DNA of 64,000 nt from WHTK01 sp965197795 (GCA_965197795.1 OZ240228.1:620001-684000); one strand, 5' to 3'. Positions 27,246 through 35,678 are shown, numbered from the stretch's first letter. Notes: generated from the letters alone by a model not told the origin. Numbers and translations: made by a program.

Positions 27246-27908
27246 TCCGCAGTTTTTGCAGCGGTCTCCATTTATCCCTCGCTCGGCGACCCGGTTCTCG
27301 CTCCAACCAGCCCCTTCGGCTAGCGAGCATATGTTCGTATGACTATGATCACTGCATGTCCCAAACTCTCGCTCCCAGAGCGCAGCGATAGTCTGGCCGT
27401 ATTGATTCTTCGCGAGAATCTCCGTCGGCAGGATCAGGTATTCTTTGACAGTTCGTCTATCCACGTAACGGTCTACGCTGAGGTGACTCCCGAGCTCCTC
27501 GAAGAGGTCTAGGACGTGTTGAAAGCGATCGGACCCTGGCAGCGCCTCGAATGATAGATACCCATCGACCCACTGATGGACTATCTCCAGGCAATCTTTC
27601 CCATAGGAGAGGTGAATCTGGGGACAGAGAGCCTCTCTCAGGTAGTCGTTGTTGACCGCGAGTTCCACCTCTTCGCCGAAATCAATACTCCAGACCATAC
27701 AATGAAGATGGACTATCAAGTCCCATTCCGTTGGCGCAGGTGCGTTAAGAACAGCGGCGCCATGGAACCCCGCCGCGAACTGATGTGGCAGGTCAGACAC
27801 TGCGTCCAAGGTAGCCTTCTCGGCGCCGAGAAGGAGTATGCGGGGCAACTGTGGATCCTCCAGTGGAGCGGTTGGGCCGCACTCCAATGTCAACGCCCAT
27901 GCCGCCAA
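27234..27908 (-). CDS. Hypothetical protein, uncertain
   Basis: A 224-codon frame. The middle ('CPQIHLSYGKDCLEIVHQWV', 'RFQHVLDLFEELGSH') reads like a real soluble protein. The last 60 or so codons run antisense through a promoter-like repeat shared with 63.0 kb, so the true end is probably elsewhere. No family recognised and no clear ribosome site. It may be a cassette gene or a chance frame. Confidence 0.35.
   Translation of the reverse strand: MAAWALTLECGPTAPLEDPQLPRILLLGAEKATLDAVSDLPHQFAAGFHGAAVLNAPAPTEWDLIVHLHCMVWSIDFGEEVELAVNNDYLREALCPQIHLSYGKDCLEIVHQWVDGYLSFEALPGSDRFQHVLDLFEELGSHLSVDRYVDRRTVKEYLILPTEILAKNQYGQTIAALWEREFGTCSDHSHTNICSLAEGAGWSENRVAERGINGDRCKNCGARP
27309..27361 (+). promoter_or_regulatory. 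Orphan promoter region copied from the 63-kb gene
   Basis: About 50 bp match 62995-63047, from AGCCCCTTCG through 'ATGATCACTGCATGTCC'. At 63 kb this leads directly into a gene; here only the start and a few codons remain. The -10-like TATGAT ends 6 nt before the ATG, the spacing of a leaderless start. A CATATG-type palindrome sits upstream. Confidence 0.5.
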
Positions 27909-27919
27909 CGGCTGGCTGG

Positions 27920-28008
27920 GAATCAGTGATAACGGGGCGCCCAGCGCTCCTTTTGCCCCATTCTATCGCACAGCGCTAAGCGTCCGACGAGGCGCCCACA
28001 TCGATGAG
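27920..28008. repeat. Hairpin repeat upstream of the 4-TM gene
   Basis: About 88 bp matching 28936-29022 imperfectly, including 'GATAACGG', 'CGCACAGCG' and 'TAAGCGTCCGA'. It can fold partly on itself. Together the two copies bracket one gene, like a gene cassette. Confidence 0.55.
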
Positions 28009-28107
28009 AAGGGGACGGCCACGAGCTCAGTTAATGGGGCAGCCAGGACGCAGCGAAGAACACACTTCCCTCGCCCGTCCTACCGTATAGACGTATAGAC
28101 TCCATAT

Positions 28108-28773
28108 GTGAATGACGTCCCCATCGAGATTAAGATTGCCACTCTTGTGATTGCTGGCATTGCGGCCGCGGGTGCTGTCGCAGCAGTTATCGTTGCACTT
28201 GCCGCCCGCGGAGACTCGAAACGCTCTGCCGACGCTGCGCAGGCGGCGGCAACGGCGGCTCAGCAATCCGCATCCGCGGCGCAGACCGAGACCGAAAACG
28301 AAGGCGAGATCAACCCGGAGAGCCTCGACCTCATCCTCGAACTCACGAAAGGGGGCCCTGAGAGTCAGCTTCGCGACGCCGATGCGCTCGACGCCAAGAC
28401 AGTCCAGGTGTTCGCGGCCGCGAGCATCGTAATCGGCCTGGCGACGCTTGTCGGCGATCGCGGCGGGACAGTCTCGACCGTGCTCTTGCTACTGGCCCTC
28501 GGGTCCTTTGTCGTCTCGGTTGGAGCAGCCGTAGTTGGATTGCTTGTCCGCGTCTTCCGGAAATCCTATCAGGCGGACTATCTCTTGGGGCATTTCTGGG
28601 CCCGGCCAGCCCAGGATCTCAAGCATTCCGTCGTCGCAGATATCGCGGCAGCCTACAGCCACAACAAAACCGTGATCGAAACGAAAGCCCGGGCGGCCCA
28701 GGTCGCCGTGATCATGACCGGCCTCGAGGCGCTACTCGTCGGCCTCGCCCTGGTCGTCGCTCGCCTCGACTAG
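28108..28773 (+). CDS. Four-helix membrane protein
   Basis: A 221-residue protein with a GTG start. Membrane segments lie near residues 9-32 ('IATLVIAGIAAAGAVAAVIV'), 99-115, 122-147 ('VSTVLLLLALGSFVVSVGAA') and 195-218. An Ala/Gln-rich helix at 38-62 ('AAQAAATAAQQSASAAQTE') suggests a coiled coil. The topology recalls small membrane effectors of conflict systems such as SLATT or Pycsar-type proteins, but no motif confirms this. It stands alone between two hairpin repeats, as a cassette would, and appears to lack a long 5' leader. Confidence 0.7.
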   Translation: MNDVPIEIKIATLVIAGIAAAGAVAAVIVALAARGDSKRSADAAQAAATAAQQSASAAQTETENEGEINPESLDLILELTKGGPESQLRDADALDAKTVQVFAAASIVIGLATLVGDRGGTVSTVLLLLALGSFVVSVGAAVVGLLVRVFRKSYQADYLLGHFWARPAQDLKHSVVADIAAAYSHNKTVIETKARAAQVAVIMTGLEALLVGLALVVARLD

Positions 28774-28935
28774 CCGCTTTTCTTGCCGGTGTCCGGCGGT
28801 AGTGGCTGACGTGGGGGAGGCGGTCCAGGAGCACCCAACGGCTGGGGCGCGGGGCTCGGGTTCGGTTGTGGCGTGGGTTGAACTGGCGGCGGGGACGCCG
28901 GACGGGGGGCTTTTTCGCTCACAACGGGGCTCCTT

Positions 28936-29022
28936 GAATCAACGATAACGGCGCCTTCTGCGCTCGCTTCATCCGATTCTAACGCACAGCGTTAAGCGTC
29001 CGATGATGCGTCCATATCGTTG
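28936..29022. repeat. Hairpin repeat downstream of the 4-TM gene, attC-like
   Basis: Outer arms CAACGATA and TATCGTTG enclose an inner imperfect stem of about 17 bp around an ACA loop ('CTAACGCACAGCGTTAAG'). Total length about 87 nt. The asymmetric stem and the GTTAAGC (GTTRRRY) ending resemble integron attC sites, but no integron integrase is present. Confidence 0.5.
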
Positions 29023-29028
29023 CCGGGC

Positions 29029-29394
29029 CTCCGCGTGACGCAGGTGTTAGACCGACTGGCCGTTGACCGTGGCCTGCCGGAGCTGATCACTGTAGACAAC
29101 GGCCCTGAATTCGCCGGGAGGGTCCTGGACGCTTGGGCTTACACCCATGGGGTGCAGCTGCACTTCATCGATCCCGGCAAGCGCGTGCAGAATGCCTACA
29201 TCGAGAGCTTCAACGGGCGGCTGCGCGACGAATGCCTCAACGAGCATTGGTTCATGAGCCTTCCCTTGGCCCGGACCGTCGTGGAGAGCTGGCGGGACGA
29301 CTACAATGCCCTTCGGCCCCACAGTGCTCTGGGCAACCAAACGCCCCAGGAGTTTGCACAACAGATGGCTAGGAAACCCCCAGTCGGATTCTAG
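29029..29394 (+). pseudogene. IS3-family OrfB C-terminal fragment
   Basis: Covers the catalytic core of an IS3-type transposase from 'VTQVLDRLAVDRGLPELITV' (Asp of 'DNGPEF') through 'QNAYIESFNGRLRDECLNEH' to the natural stop after 'QQMARKPPVGF'. OrfA and the first catalytic Asp are missing. The IS right end is probably near the 'CCTAATCCGGGG' just after the stop, also seen reversed at 43.7 kb. Confidence 0.85.
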
Positions 29395-29554
29395 GAATCC
29401 TTGGACCTAATCCGGGGGGCAGGTCAAGATCGCTATGTTTGTCACTCCGAAGAGATTAGGCAGAGGGAGACGGTATTCTCTGTCGCAGACTTCGGCCTGG
29501 ATTGCGCTGAACTCGACGGGCGGTTCCTCCTCGAACTGTGCGCCCTGCTGGCCC

Positions 29555-29752
29555 TCATGTGCTGGGGCATCCACACCGCAACTGCGTCGGCTCTTGGCTC
29601 CGTAGGGCTTCGTAACGAGTTCCGAGCATTCTCATGCGGTCAGTGACCGTGTCGAGGCTGAGTGAAGAGTGGAGATCGATGTTCATGAGCCGCCGCGCCT
29701 CGTTCCGAGGGGCGCCGGCTGCGGCAAGGGCTGCTATCTGATCGAAGGTCAT
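29555..29752 (-). CDS. Small protein coupled to the ATPase gene
   Basis: A 65-residue frame whose ATG overlaps the stop of the upstream ATPase gene (TGATG), so it is translationally coupled. It is helical, with 'MTFDQIAALAAAGAPRNEAR' and 'DTVTDRMRMLGTRYEAL'. No family recognised. As a partner of an OLD/PARIS-like ATPase it could be a regulator or bound subunit; the C-terminus 'TQLRCGCPST' is unusual. Confidence 0.55.
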   Translation of the reverse strand: MTFDQIAALAAAGAPRNEARRLMNIDLHSSLSLDTVTDRMRMLGTRYEALRSQEPTQLRCGCPST

Positions 29753-31389
29753 CAGTGCGTCCCGCCTATCGGGCCGAGGACGTCGTGTCTTAGTTCGTCG
29801 TACACCTTCATCCCCGGCTTGACAAGCGGAGCGAGAGTGTCGCGCGTGAATGCCTTAGCGTCGTTTCCAGGATCAGCAAGGTCTAGTACCTTCTTGCACG
29901 CAACGTAAATCTCGCCACTCGCAGGCTTAAGGTCGTCTGGATCGTCGTCGGGTCTTGCGGCGAGAATACGCTCCTTCCTCGCGAGAAGTGTTTCGGTCTT
30001 GTCTTCCTTGTCAACCGACGTCGCAAGTGCCCGCAGAACCTCGTCATTGAAGAGGTAGGATTCTAGATTACGCCGTGACAGCACCTGGACGCCGTCTTCT
30101 CTCAACTCGGCGACTTCTTCAGGAGATCGGGCATCACGGTCGATGAGTCTAATTACCTTTGTGCCATGCACCAGTACACCCAGGGCATATGCGAAACCAC
30201 GCTTGTCCTCGGCAACTTCGCCAGCGTTGCCGCCGGGGATGAACTGAGTCTCCGGAAATTCCGTTTGGAAGATACGTTCGTAGCAGCGCGCATCATGGGA
30301 GTAGTTCTGTCCGGCGTTCTTGTTCTTCGGCTCGCCTTCACAGATAACTATCCGTTCTGGAGCGACCAGGGCTGCTAGATCGTCGAGCGCTACGTCGTAA
30401 GCAGTGTTCCAAAACGCTGTATCAGGAACCGTGGGATCAATAACCTGCTGTTGGTCGAAGTCGCGCCCACCGAAGTCTAGGAACACGACACTGCCAGGGC
30501 TCTCTTCCGCAATATCCCGTGCGCGGCGCATCATGCCGATTGAGTGGGTTGCCAGCATCAACTGACAGTTCTCGGGTATCAGATCATAGAGCACTTGTAG
30601 AAGTTCCGCCTGGAGGCGTGCGTTCATGTGGCTCTCAGGCTCGTCAATGCAAAAGACAGTGTTGTCGTAGCGGTGTCTTGCGACTACCAAGTCGAGAATC
30701 AAGTCAAACACCGCCTTTTCTCCACCCGACAGGTTCTTGAACGAAAAGCGTTGACTAGCTCCCTTCGTGAAGCGGAATGTGCCATCCGTCATAGGATTAC
30801 CAAGACTATTAAATACCATATCTGGGAACAGTCTACGGAACGGGGAGCGAATCTCTTCAGTAACCTGATCACGAAATGCTTCGAGAGTCGTTGATCCGTC
30901 CCCCCGCTCGAATACATCCTCCACTGCATTCCCAACTAGCCGTTGATAATTTCTGCTGACCGTGGCATCGTTTTCGATCATTCGATCAATGCGAACCTCA
31001 TCAAGAAGCTCACCAGTTCTACGGAGTTGAGTTATCTGGAATTCTGGGTCGTTTCTATACGCAGACCTGATGTAGAAAGTCTTCCTATTGTTATGGGCAT
31101 CGGTCGGTATATCGTTCGGTATATAGTCATGGAATTCCGTTTGGACGTGGTCACTCCAATTGGAATGACCAACCTCTTGGGAATATCCCTTTACATGGTA
31201 GTCGGCATCCCAGTTAATGCCGCGCCCAGACCAGAATTCGCCCCAAACGTGCAGAGCATCAAAGAACGAAGACTTGCCGCAACCGTTTGGTCCGGCAAGT
31301 ATGATGATGCGGGCTGTTTCTGGGATACCTTGTACCGTGAGATGCGTGAATCGCTTGAAGTCATTAATGATGGCGCTTTTGAATCTCAT
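29752..31389 (-). CDS. AAA ATPase with TOPRIM/DUF4435-like tail (OLD/PARIS-like)
   Basis: A 545-residue ABC-type ATPase: Walker A 'LAGPNGCGKSSFFDAL' near residue 33, signature 'NLSGGEKAVFDLILDL' near 218, Walker B 'TVFCIDEPESHM' near 248. The C-terminal 200 residues resemble a TOPRIM or DUF4435 nuclease: Glu in 'RIVICEGEPKN', Asp pair in 'VIRLIDRDARSP', then 'LSRRNLESYLFNDEVL'. OLD proteins and the PARIS pair AriA-AriB share this plan; here both parts are in one chain, shorter than a usual fused PARIS. Likely an anti-phage sensor-nuclease. A 65-residue gene overlaps its stop. Confidence 0.7.
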   Translation of the reverse strand: MRFKSAIINDFKRFTHLTVQGIPETARIIILAGPNGCGKSSFFDALHVWGEFWSGRGINWDADYHVKGYSQEVGHSNWSDHVQTEFHDYIPNDIPTDAHNNRKTFYIRSAYRNDPEFQITQLRRTGELLDEVRIDRMIENDATVSRNYQRLVGNAVEDVFERGDGSTTLEAFRDQVTEEIRSPFRRLFPDMVFNSLGNPMTDGTFRFTKGASQRFSFKNLSGGEKAVFDLILDLVVARHRYDNTVFCIDEPESHMNARLQAELLQVLYDLIPENCQLMLATHSIGMMRRARDIAEESPGSVVFLDFGGRDFDQQQVIDPTVPDTAFWNTAYDVALDDLAALVAPERIVICEGEPKNKNAGQNYSHDARCYERIFQTEFPETQFIPGGNAGEVAEDKRGFAYALGVLVHGTKVIRLIDRDARSPEEVAELREDGVQVLSRRNLESYLFNDEVLRALATSVDKEDKTETLLARKERILAARPDDDPDDLKPASGEIYVACKKVLDLADPGNDAKAFTRDTLAPLVKPGMKVYDELRHDVLGPIGGTH

Positions 31390-31487
31390 GTACGTGCTCC
31401 TATTGGCTAGTCCGCCGAGGATGTCTTGCGCGGCAAAGCCGTCGAATCGCTATCTCGGTGGCTTGCAAGGCACCGCCTCTTCTCGCC

Positions 31488-31516
31488 TTGCGCACATACA
31501 TTCTATTACGTAAAAT
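31488..31516 (+). promoter_or_regulatory. Promoter giving a leaderless mRNA
   Basis: TTGCGC (31488) and TAAAAT (31511) are 17 bp apart, a standard sigma-70 spacing. The -10 box ends only 6 nt before the ATG at 31523, so transcription should begin at or next to the start codon. Confidence 0.55.
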
Positions 31517-31522
31517 ACCTGC

Positions 31523-32263
31523 ATGAGCGATCCGCCCTTCCCCGGCCACTTGAGAGGCAGCGGCGTGACGGCAATCCAGGCGGCGGCCCTCTTGCGAAGG
31601 GAATATGACAACTACGACCCCTTCGTTAACTACTGCCGCAACGTCAGCGGTCAGCTTCGTGCCTCGCTCAGCGACTTCGCCAAGAAGCACCAACTTCTGG
31701 AGGAAACGGCCCGACGCTGGAACCTTCACCTCATACCAGACGTTATAGATATGAACTACTGGCATCTTGAAGAGGCGATCCTCCAGACCGGCAAGCGCGT
31801 AGGAAAATATGAGGTGAAGCCGTTCAACTTCTTCACCAACATGTACTTCGTCCCCGGCGACGACGTCTCAGTCGAATGGAACGGACGGAGCTGGTGTTGG
31901 CTGCTCGCCGGCCAGCAATCTCTCGGCTCGCTACGATATCTGATCATGCGAGACCTGGGCGTCAGCCATCCCAACCAGCTCCCTGCCGAGGTGCGACGTC
32001 AGCTTCTAGCGCTGCCCGATAAGGCTCGACTCGCAGGCTGTGAGGTCACTGACACGTCATATGAGCTGGAACGTCATGTAAGATGGCTCTTCCTTCGCCT
32101 TTGCCCCCAGCCCCAAGAGCCGCTCTCCGTGAGAGAGGTGCTCGAACTTGACAGTTACGCAGACGAGAGGACCCTCCGCCGGACGGTGGCCGACCTGGCG
32201 AAGCTCCTTCAGATAGAAATGCCGGGACACAACAGGGCCCGCGCTCGGGTAAGGCCTTCGTAA
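31523..32263 (+). CDS. Hypothetical protein, paralogue of the 63.0-kb gene
   Basis: A 246-residue protein of unknown family. It shares with the product of 63043-63852 the blocks 'RRWNL', 'PFNFF' and 'MYFVP', 'IMRDLGVSHPNQLPAEVR', and 'RWLFLRLCPQP', and a C-terminal region that may be a winged or HTH-like DNA-binding domain ('LSVREVLELD' to 'VADLAKLLQIEMPG'). A promoter directly abuts the ATG, implying a leaderless transcript. It stands alone, divergent from the ATPase. Two paralogues and two more fragments in one window suggest mobile cargo. Confidence 0.7.
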   Translation: MSDPPFPGHLRGSGVTAIQAAALLRREYDNYDPFVNYCRNVSGQLRASLSDFAKKHQLLEETARRWNLHLIPDVIDMNYWHLEEAILQTGKRVGKYEVKPFNFFTNMYFVPGDDVSVEWNGRSWCWLLAGQQSLGSLRYLIMRDLGVSHPNQLPAEVRRQLLALPDKARLAGCEVTDTSYELERHVRWLFLRLCPQPQEPLSVREVLELDSYADERTLRRTVADLAKLLQIEMPGHNRARARVRPS

Positions 32264-32391
32264 GGGCTCCTTCGATCTAGCCAAGTTCCCCCCTTGATTC
32301 TCCAGCCCACGGCGGCGGAGATAACTATGTTCCCCCTCCCCAGCTCTCCAGCCATCGATCACCCTCGAATCAGATTCGGGAGGTGATATCG

Positions 32392-33639
32392 ATGAACGCA
32401 AATTGGCAAAGCAGAATCGTCGGCCACGGCCAGGAAGACCCCGCCGTCCTCGTACCCAACGAGCTCAACTGGCGCAGGCACCCGGTGCGTCAGCGCAAGG
32501 CCCTGACCGAGGTGATGGACCGCGTCGGCTGGGTGCAGGACATCATCGTCAACCGCCGCAGCGGCCGGCTGGTGGATGGCCACTTGCGCCTGACGCTAGC
32601 TCTCGAACGGGGAGAGCCGGCGGTTCCGGTGGTCTACGTCGATCTGGCCCCGGACGAGGAGGCGCTCGTGCTCGCCACCCTCGACCCCCTGGCCGAGCTG
32701 GCCGAGGCCGATGGCGAAACGCTTCGGGCCCTGCACGCGATGCTGGAGGCGGACGGCGCCATAGCTGACCTACTCGAAGGCGTCGCCACCAGCGCTCGGC
32801 TGACACTCGACGAGCCCCTCCCGGGGGCGACCGAGCCGGACGACATCCCCGACCTGGGCCAGGTGTCGGTGTCGCAAGCCGGCGACCTCTGGCAGCTCGG
32901 GGAGCACCGCCTGCTGTGCGGCGATGCAACCGATCCCGCCGACGTCGAGAAGCTGATGGCCGGCGGAAGGCCCAGCTGGCTGTGGACCGACCCGCCCTAC
33001 GGCGTCGACTACGAAGGCGGTACGGCTGAGCGCCTAACCTTGGCAAACGACCGGGCCGAGGGGCTCGCTAACCTGCTCGAGGCCAGCTTCAGGGCGGCGG
33101 ATGCAGCGCTTCATCCCGATGCGGCCTTGTATGTCGCCCATCCCGCCGGGCCGCACGCGCAACTCTTCGCCCGGGCCTTTCTCGACGCCGGCTGGCACCT
33201 GCACCAGACACTGATCTGGGTCAAGGACGCCTTCGTCCTGGGTCACTCCGACTACCACTACCGCCACGAGCCCATCCTCTACGGCTGGAAGGGTCCGAAG
33301 CACCCCTGGTACGGCGGCCGTGACCAACAGTCAGTCTTCGAGGTCCCAAGGCCGAGACGCAGCCCCGAGCACCCCACGGCCAAGCCGGTGGCGCTGGTGG
33401 AAGCGCAACTCCGCAACAGCAGCAAGCGCGGCCAACCGGGCTACGACCCCTTCTGCGGCTCCGGCACCACGCTCATCGCAGCAGAGCGACTCGGACGCCC
33501 TTGTCTGGCGATGGAGATTGATCCCCGCTACGCCGACGTCTGCCTGCGCCGCTGGCAAGCCTATACCGGACTGGACGCCCTCCTGCTCAACGAGGGGTGC
33601 AGTTTCCGGCAAGTGGAGGAGGCAAGAGATGGCCGGTAG
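32392..33639 (+). CDS. Phage-type ParB-domain DNA methyltransferase
   Basis: An N-terminal ParB-like domain (about residues 10-100, 'NELNWRRHPVRQRKALTEVM', 'RLVDGHLRLTLALERG') is joined to an N4/N6 DNA methyltransferase: 'WLWTDPPYGVDYEGG' (DPPY) and later 'GYDPFCGSGTTLIAAERLG' (SAM motif), the beta-class order. Such fusions occur in phages just before the terminase genes and modify phage DNA. A strong GGAGGTGAT lies 8 nt before the ATG at 32392, favoured over the GTG at 32383. The stop overlaps the next gene by 11 nt. Confidence 0.9.
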   Translation: MNANWQSRIVGHGQEDPAVLVPNELNWRRHPVRQRKALTEVMDRVGWVQDIIVNRRSGRLVDGHLRLTLALERGEPAVPVVYVDLAPDEEALVLATLDPLAELAEADGETLRALHAMLEADGAIADLLEGVATSARLTLDEPLPGATEPDDIPDLGQVSVSQAGDLWQLGEHRLLCGDATDPADVEKLMAGGRPSWLWTDPPYGVDYEGGTAERLTLANDRAEGLANLLEASFRAADAALHPDAALYVAHPAGPHAQLFARAFLDAGWHLHQTLIWVKDAFVLGHSDYHYRHEPILYGWKGPKHPWYGGRDQQSVFEVPRPRRSPEHPTAKPVALVEAQLRNSSKRGQPGYDPFCGSGTTLIAAERLGRPCLAMEIDPRYADVCLRRWQAYTGLDALLLNEGCSFRQVEEARDGR

Positions 33640-34072
33640 ACGCCTCAAGCTCACCGCCGAACTCCAACATCAGATAATCTCCTTCGTCCGCGCCGGCTCC
33701 TACGACTGGGTCGCGGCCGAGGCCGCAGGCATCTCCAAGAGCACCTTCTACCGCTGGATGAGGCAGGGTGAACAGGCCCGCGGCGGAATCTACTCCGACT
33801 TCCACGAGGAGGTGCGTCAGGCCAGGGCCCAATCCCGCGTCGCCGCCGAGGCCGAGGTGCGCCGCGACAACCCCCTGGCCTGGCTGAGGTTCGGCCCCGG
33901 CCGCCAGAGACCCGGCGAGCCCGGCTGGACCGAGAGCCGCGAGCACCTCGGCCAGGACGGCGGCCCCGTCCGCTTCAGCCTCGAGCTGGGCCGCTCGCAA
34001 CAGCTCGAAACACATCAACAGCAGGAACAACTCGAGGCCCCCAGGGAGGAAGAGGAATCAGATGACAGCTGA
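33629..34072 (+). CDS. Small terminase subunit-like HTH protein
   Basis: A 147-residue protein with an N-terminal helix-turn-helix ('SYDWVAAEAAGISKSTFYRW') like the DNA-recognition domain of phage small terminases, followed by a charged, Gln-rich tail. It would bind the packaging site and bring DNA to the large subunit. GGAGGAGG precedes the ATG at 33629. It overlaps the methylase by 11 nt and the large terminase by 11 nt, so the three genes form one tight unit. Confidence 0.8.
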   Translation: MAGRRLKLTAELQHQIISFVRAGSYDWVAAEAAGISKSTFYRWMRQGEQARGGIYSDFHEEVRQARAQSRVAAEAEVRRDNPLAWLRFGPGRQRPGEPGWTESREHLGQDGGPVRFSLELGRSQQLETHQQQEQLEAPREEEESDDS

Positions 34073-35399
34073 AGCAACCGAGTTCATTTACACGCGCCCG
34101 CCACTTTACGCCGAGCAGGGGGCGGCGATCTTCACGCCGGCTCGCTACAGCGTAATCGAGGCCAGCACGAAGTCCGGCAAGACCCACGGCTGCCTGGCCT
34201 GGCTCTTCGAACAGGCCGCGGTCCAGGGCGGGCCCGGCCGTCACTACTGGTGGGTGGCACCCGTCCTGGCCCAGGCCAGGATCGCCTACCGCAGGATGAA
34301 GGACGGCCTGCCCCGGGGCCTCGCGCGGACGAGCAAAACCGACTCCTCCATCCTCCTGCCCAACGGGGCGACCATCTGGTTCCGGAGCGGCGAACACCCG
34401 GACTCGCTCTACGGCGAGGACGTCTGGGCCGCCGTCATCGACGAGGCCACCCGCGTCAAGCCAGAAGCCTGGCACGCCCTGCGCTCCACCCTGACGGCGA
34501 CACAAGGTCCGGTGCGGATCATCGGCAACGTCTCGGGCCGCCGTAACTGGGCCTATCAGCTGGCCCGCCGGGCCGAAGCCGGTGAACCCGGCATGCACTA
34601 CGCCAAGATCACCGCCTACGATGCAATCAAGGCAGGCGTCCTGGCCCAAGAGGAGGTCGAGGATGCCCGCCGCAACCTCTCAGAGCGCGTCTTCCGCGAG
34701 CTCTACCTGGCGGAGCCGGCCGATTCCCTCAGCCTCATCTACTCCCCATTCGGCCCCGAGAACGTCACCGAGGCGGCCGCCTACGTCAGAGACACGGGTC
34801 AAATCTACGTTGGCTACGACTGGGGCTTCACCGACCCCACCCACATCGGGCTCTATCAGTACCGCGACGGAGCTCTCTACCAGTTCGACGAGCTGGTGGG
34901 CTCCGGCCGCTCGGAGGCAAGCTGGGTCGAGGAGATCGTGGCCAGGACAACTGCCCTGCCCGGCTATGATGGGCCCACTCTCGATGGGTGGCGCAAGGTC
35001 TGGGCCAACCAACAGCATTGTCCCCGTCCCTGGCCGGACACCTGGCCTGATGCCGCCGGCGACCCCTCCGCCGTCCAGTTCCGCTCCGAGCTCAAGCAAC
35101 GCGGTATAGGCGCCCGAGCGCCCGACAAGGTGCGCCATGCCGTCACCTCAGGCCAGGACGTGCTGCGCTCACTCATCCTGTCCGGTGAAGACAGACGGCG
35201 CTTCTTCATCCATCCCAGATGCACCCGTACGGTGGAGGCCTTCAGGAACTACCGCGCCACCGAGCTGGCCGAGGGAATCTACGACCCGAGGCCTGATTCA
35301 GACCCCTCCAACCACACATACAGTCACGGCACCGACCAGGCGCGCTACCTCTGCTGGACTCTCAGGAGGATGTTTGGCCTGGCCGGTTATGCGGCGTAA
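34062..35399 (+). CDS. Phage terminase large subunit
   Basis: A 445-residue packaging motor. ATPase motifs: Walker A in 'IEASTKSGKTHGCLAWLFEQ' near residue 35, Walker B in 'WAAVIDEATRVKPEAW' near 125. The RNase H-like nuclease begins with 'YVGYDWGFTDPTHIGLYQ' near 251. It would cut and pump DNA into capsids, yet no portal, capsid or tail gene is nearby; a recombinase remnant follows 3 nt later. The set suits a phage satellite or a decayed prophage. Its last 60 bp also occur at 25.1 kb. Confidence 0.9.
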   Translation: MTAEATEFIYTRPPLYAEQGAAIFTPARYSVIEASTKSGKTHGCLAWLFEQAAVQGGPGRHYWWVAPVLAQARIAYRRMKDGLPRGLARTSKTDSSILLPNGATIWFRSGEHPDSLYGEDVWAAVIDEATRVKPEAWHALRSTLTATQGPVRIIGNVSGRRNWAYQLARRAEAGEPGMHYAKITAYDAIKAGVLAQEEVEDARRNLSERVFRELYLAEPADSLSLIYSPFGPENVTEAAAYVRDTGQIYVGYDWGFTDPTHIGLYQYRDGALYQFDELVGSGRSEASWVEEIVARTTALPGYDGPTLDGWRKVWANQQHCPRPWPDTWPDAAGDPSAVQFRSELKQRGIGARAPDKVRHAVTSGQDVLRSLILSGEDRRRFFIHPRCTRTVEAFRNYRATELAEGIYDPRPDSDPSNHTYSHGTDQARYLCWTLRRMFGLAGYAA

Positions 35400-35402
35400 T
35401 CT

Positions 35403-35493
35403 CTAGCTCGTTCCAACCAGCTGCATCGCCGGGCTGAAGGCAGCGTGGGCCGCCGCGGCCTGCTCCGAGTCGTAGGTGGCAGAGCAGCGCACG
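35403..35493 (-). pseudogene. Recombinase C-terminal remnant after terminase
   Basis: The minus strand carries the last 30 or so codons of a recombinase ('YDSEQAAAAHAAFSPAMQL' and AGTS) directly after the terminase stop, then breaks off into repeat copy B. An intact recombinase once stood here, as copy 3 stands after the terminase tail at 25.1 kb. Confidence 0.75.
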
Positions 35494-35514
35494 CCTAGTT
35501 CCCGGGAGGCGGAG

Positions 35515-35623
35515 ACCCCAATCCGTCCCAGTAAAAGGGGGCTTGGCTTCTAACCAAAGCAAAGATCGACAGAAGGGCCCTACCATTGAAAGAACGGTGA
35601 ATACTCGGCAGATGAGATGTAGC
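35515..35623. repeat. Recombinase-associated repeat, copy B
   Basis: Matches copy A at 12860-12970, including 'CAATCCGTCCCAGTA', 'GCAAAGATCGACAGA' and 'GAATACTCGGCAGATGAGAT'. It lies next to a recombinase remnant, on the border of the GTPase operon. Confidence 0.65.
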
Positions 35624-35678
35624 TCTGGGCCCGCATCGCGCGTGCCTGCCTTCGGTTGTCCGCGCTGCTGCCCAGAAG

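Noticed and set aside
28936..29022. Integron attC site
   Set aside because: The fold is suggestive, but simple and complementary site boxes are not complete and no integron integrase is present, so it is reported only as attC-like.
32549..33046. Minus-strand Arg-rich frame opposite the ParB-methylase gene
   Set aside because: Arg/Pro-rich low-complexity translation typical of the antisense of GC-rich genes; the plus strand holds a clear methylase.
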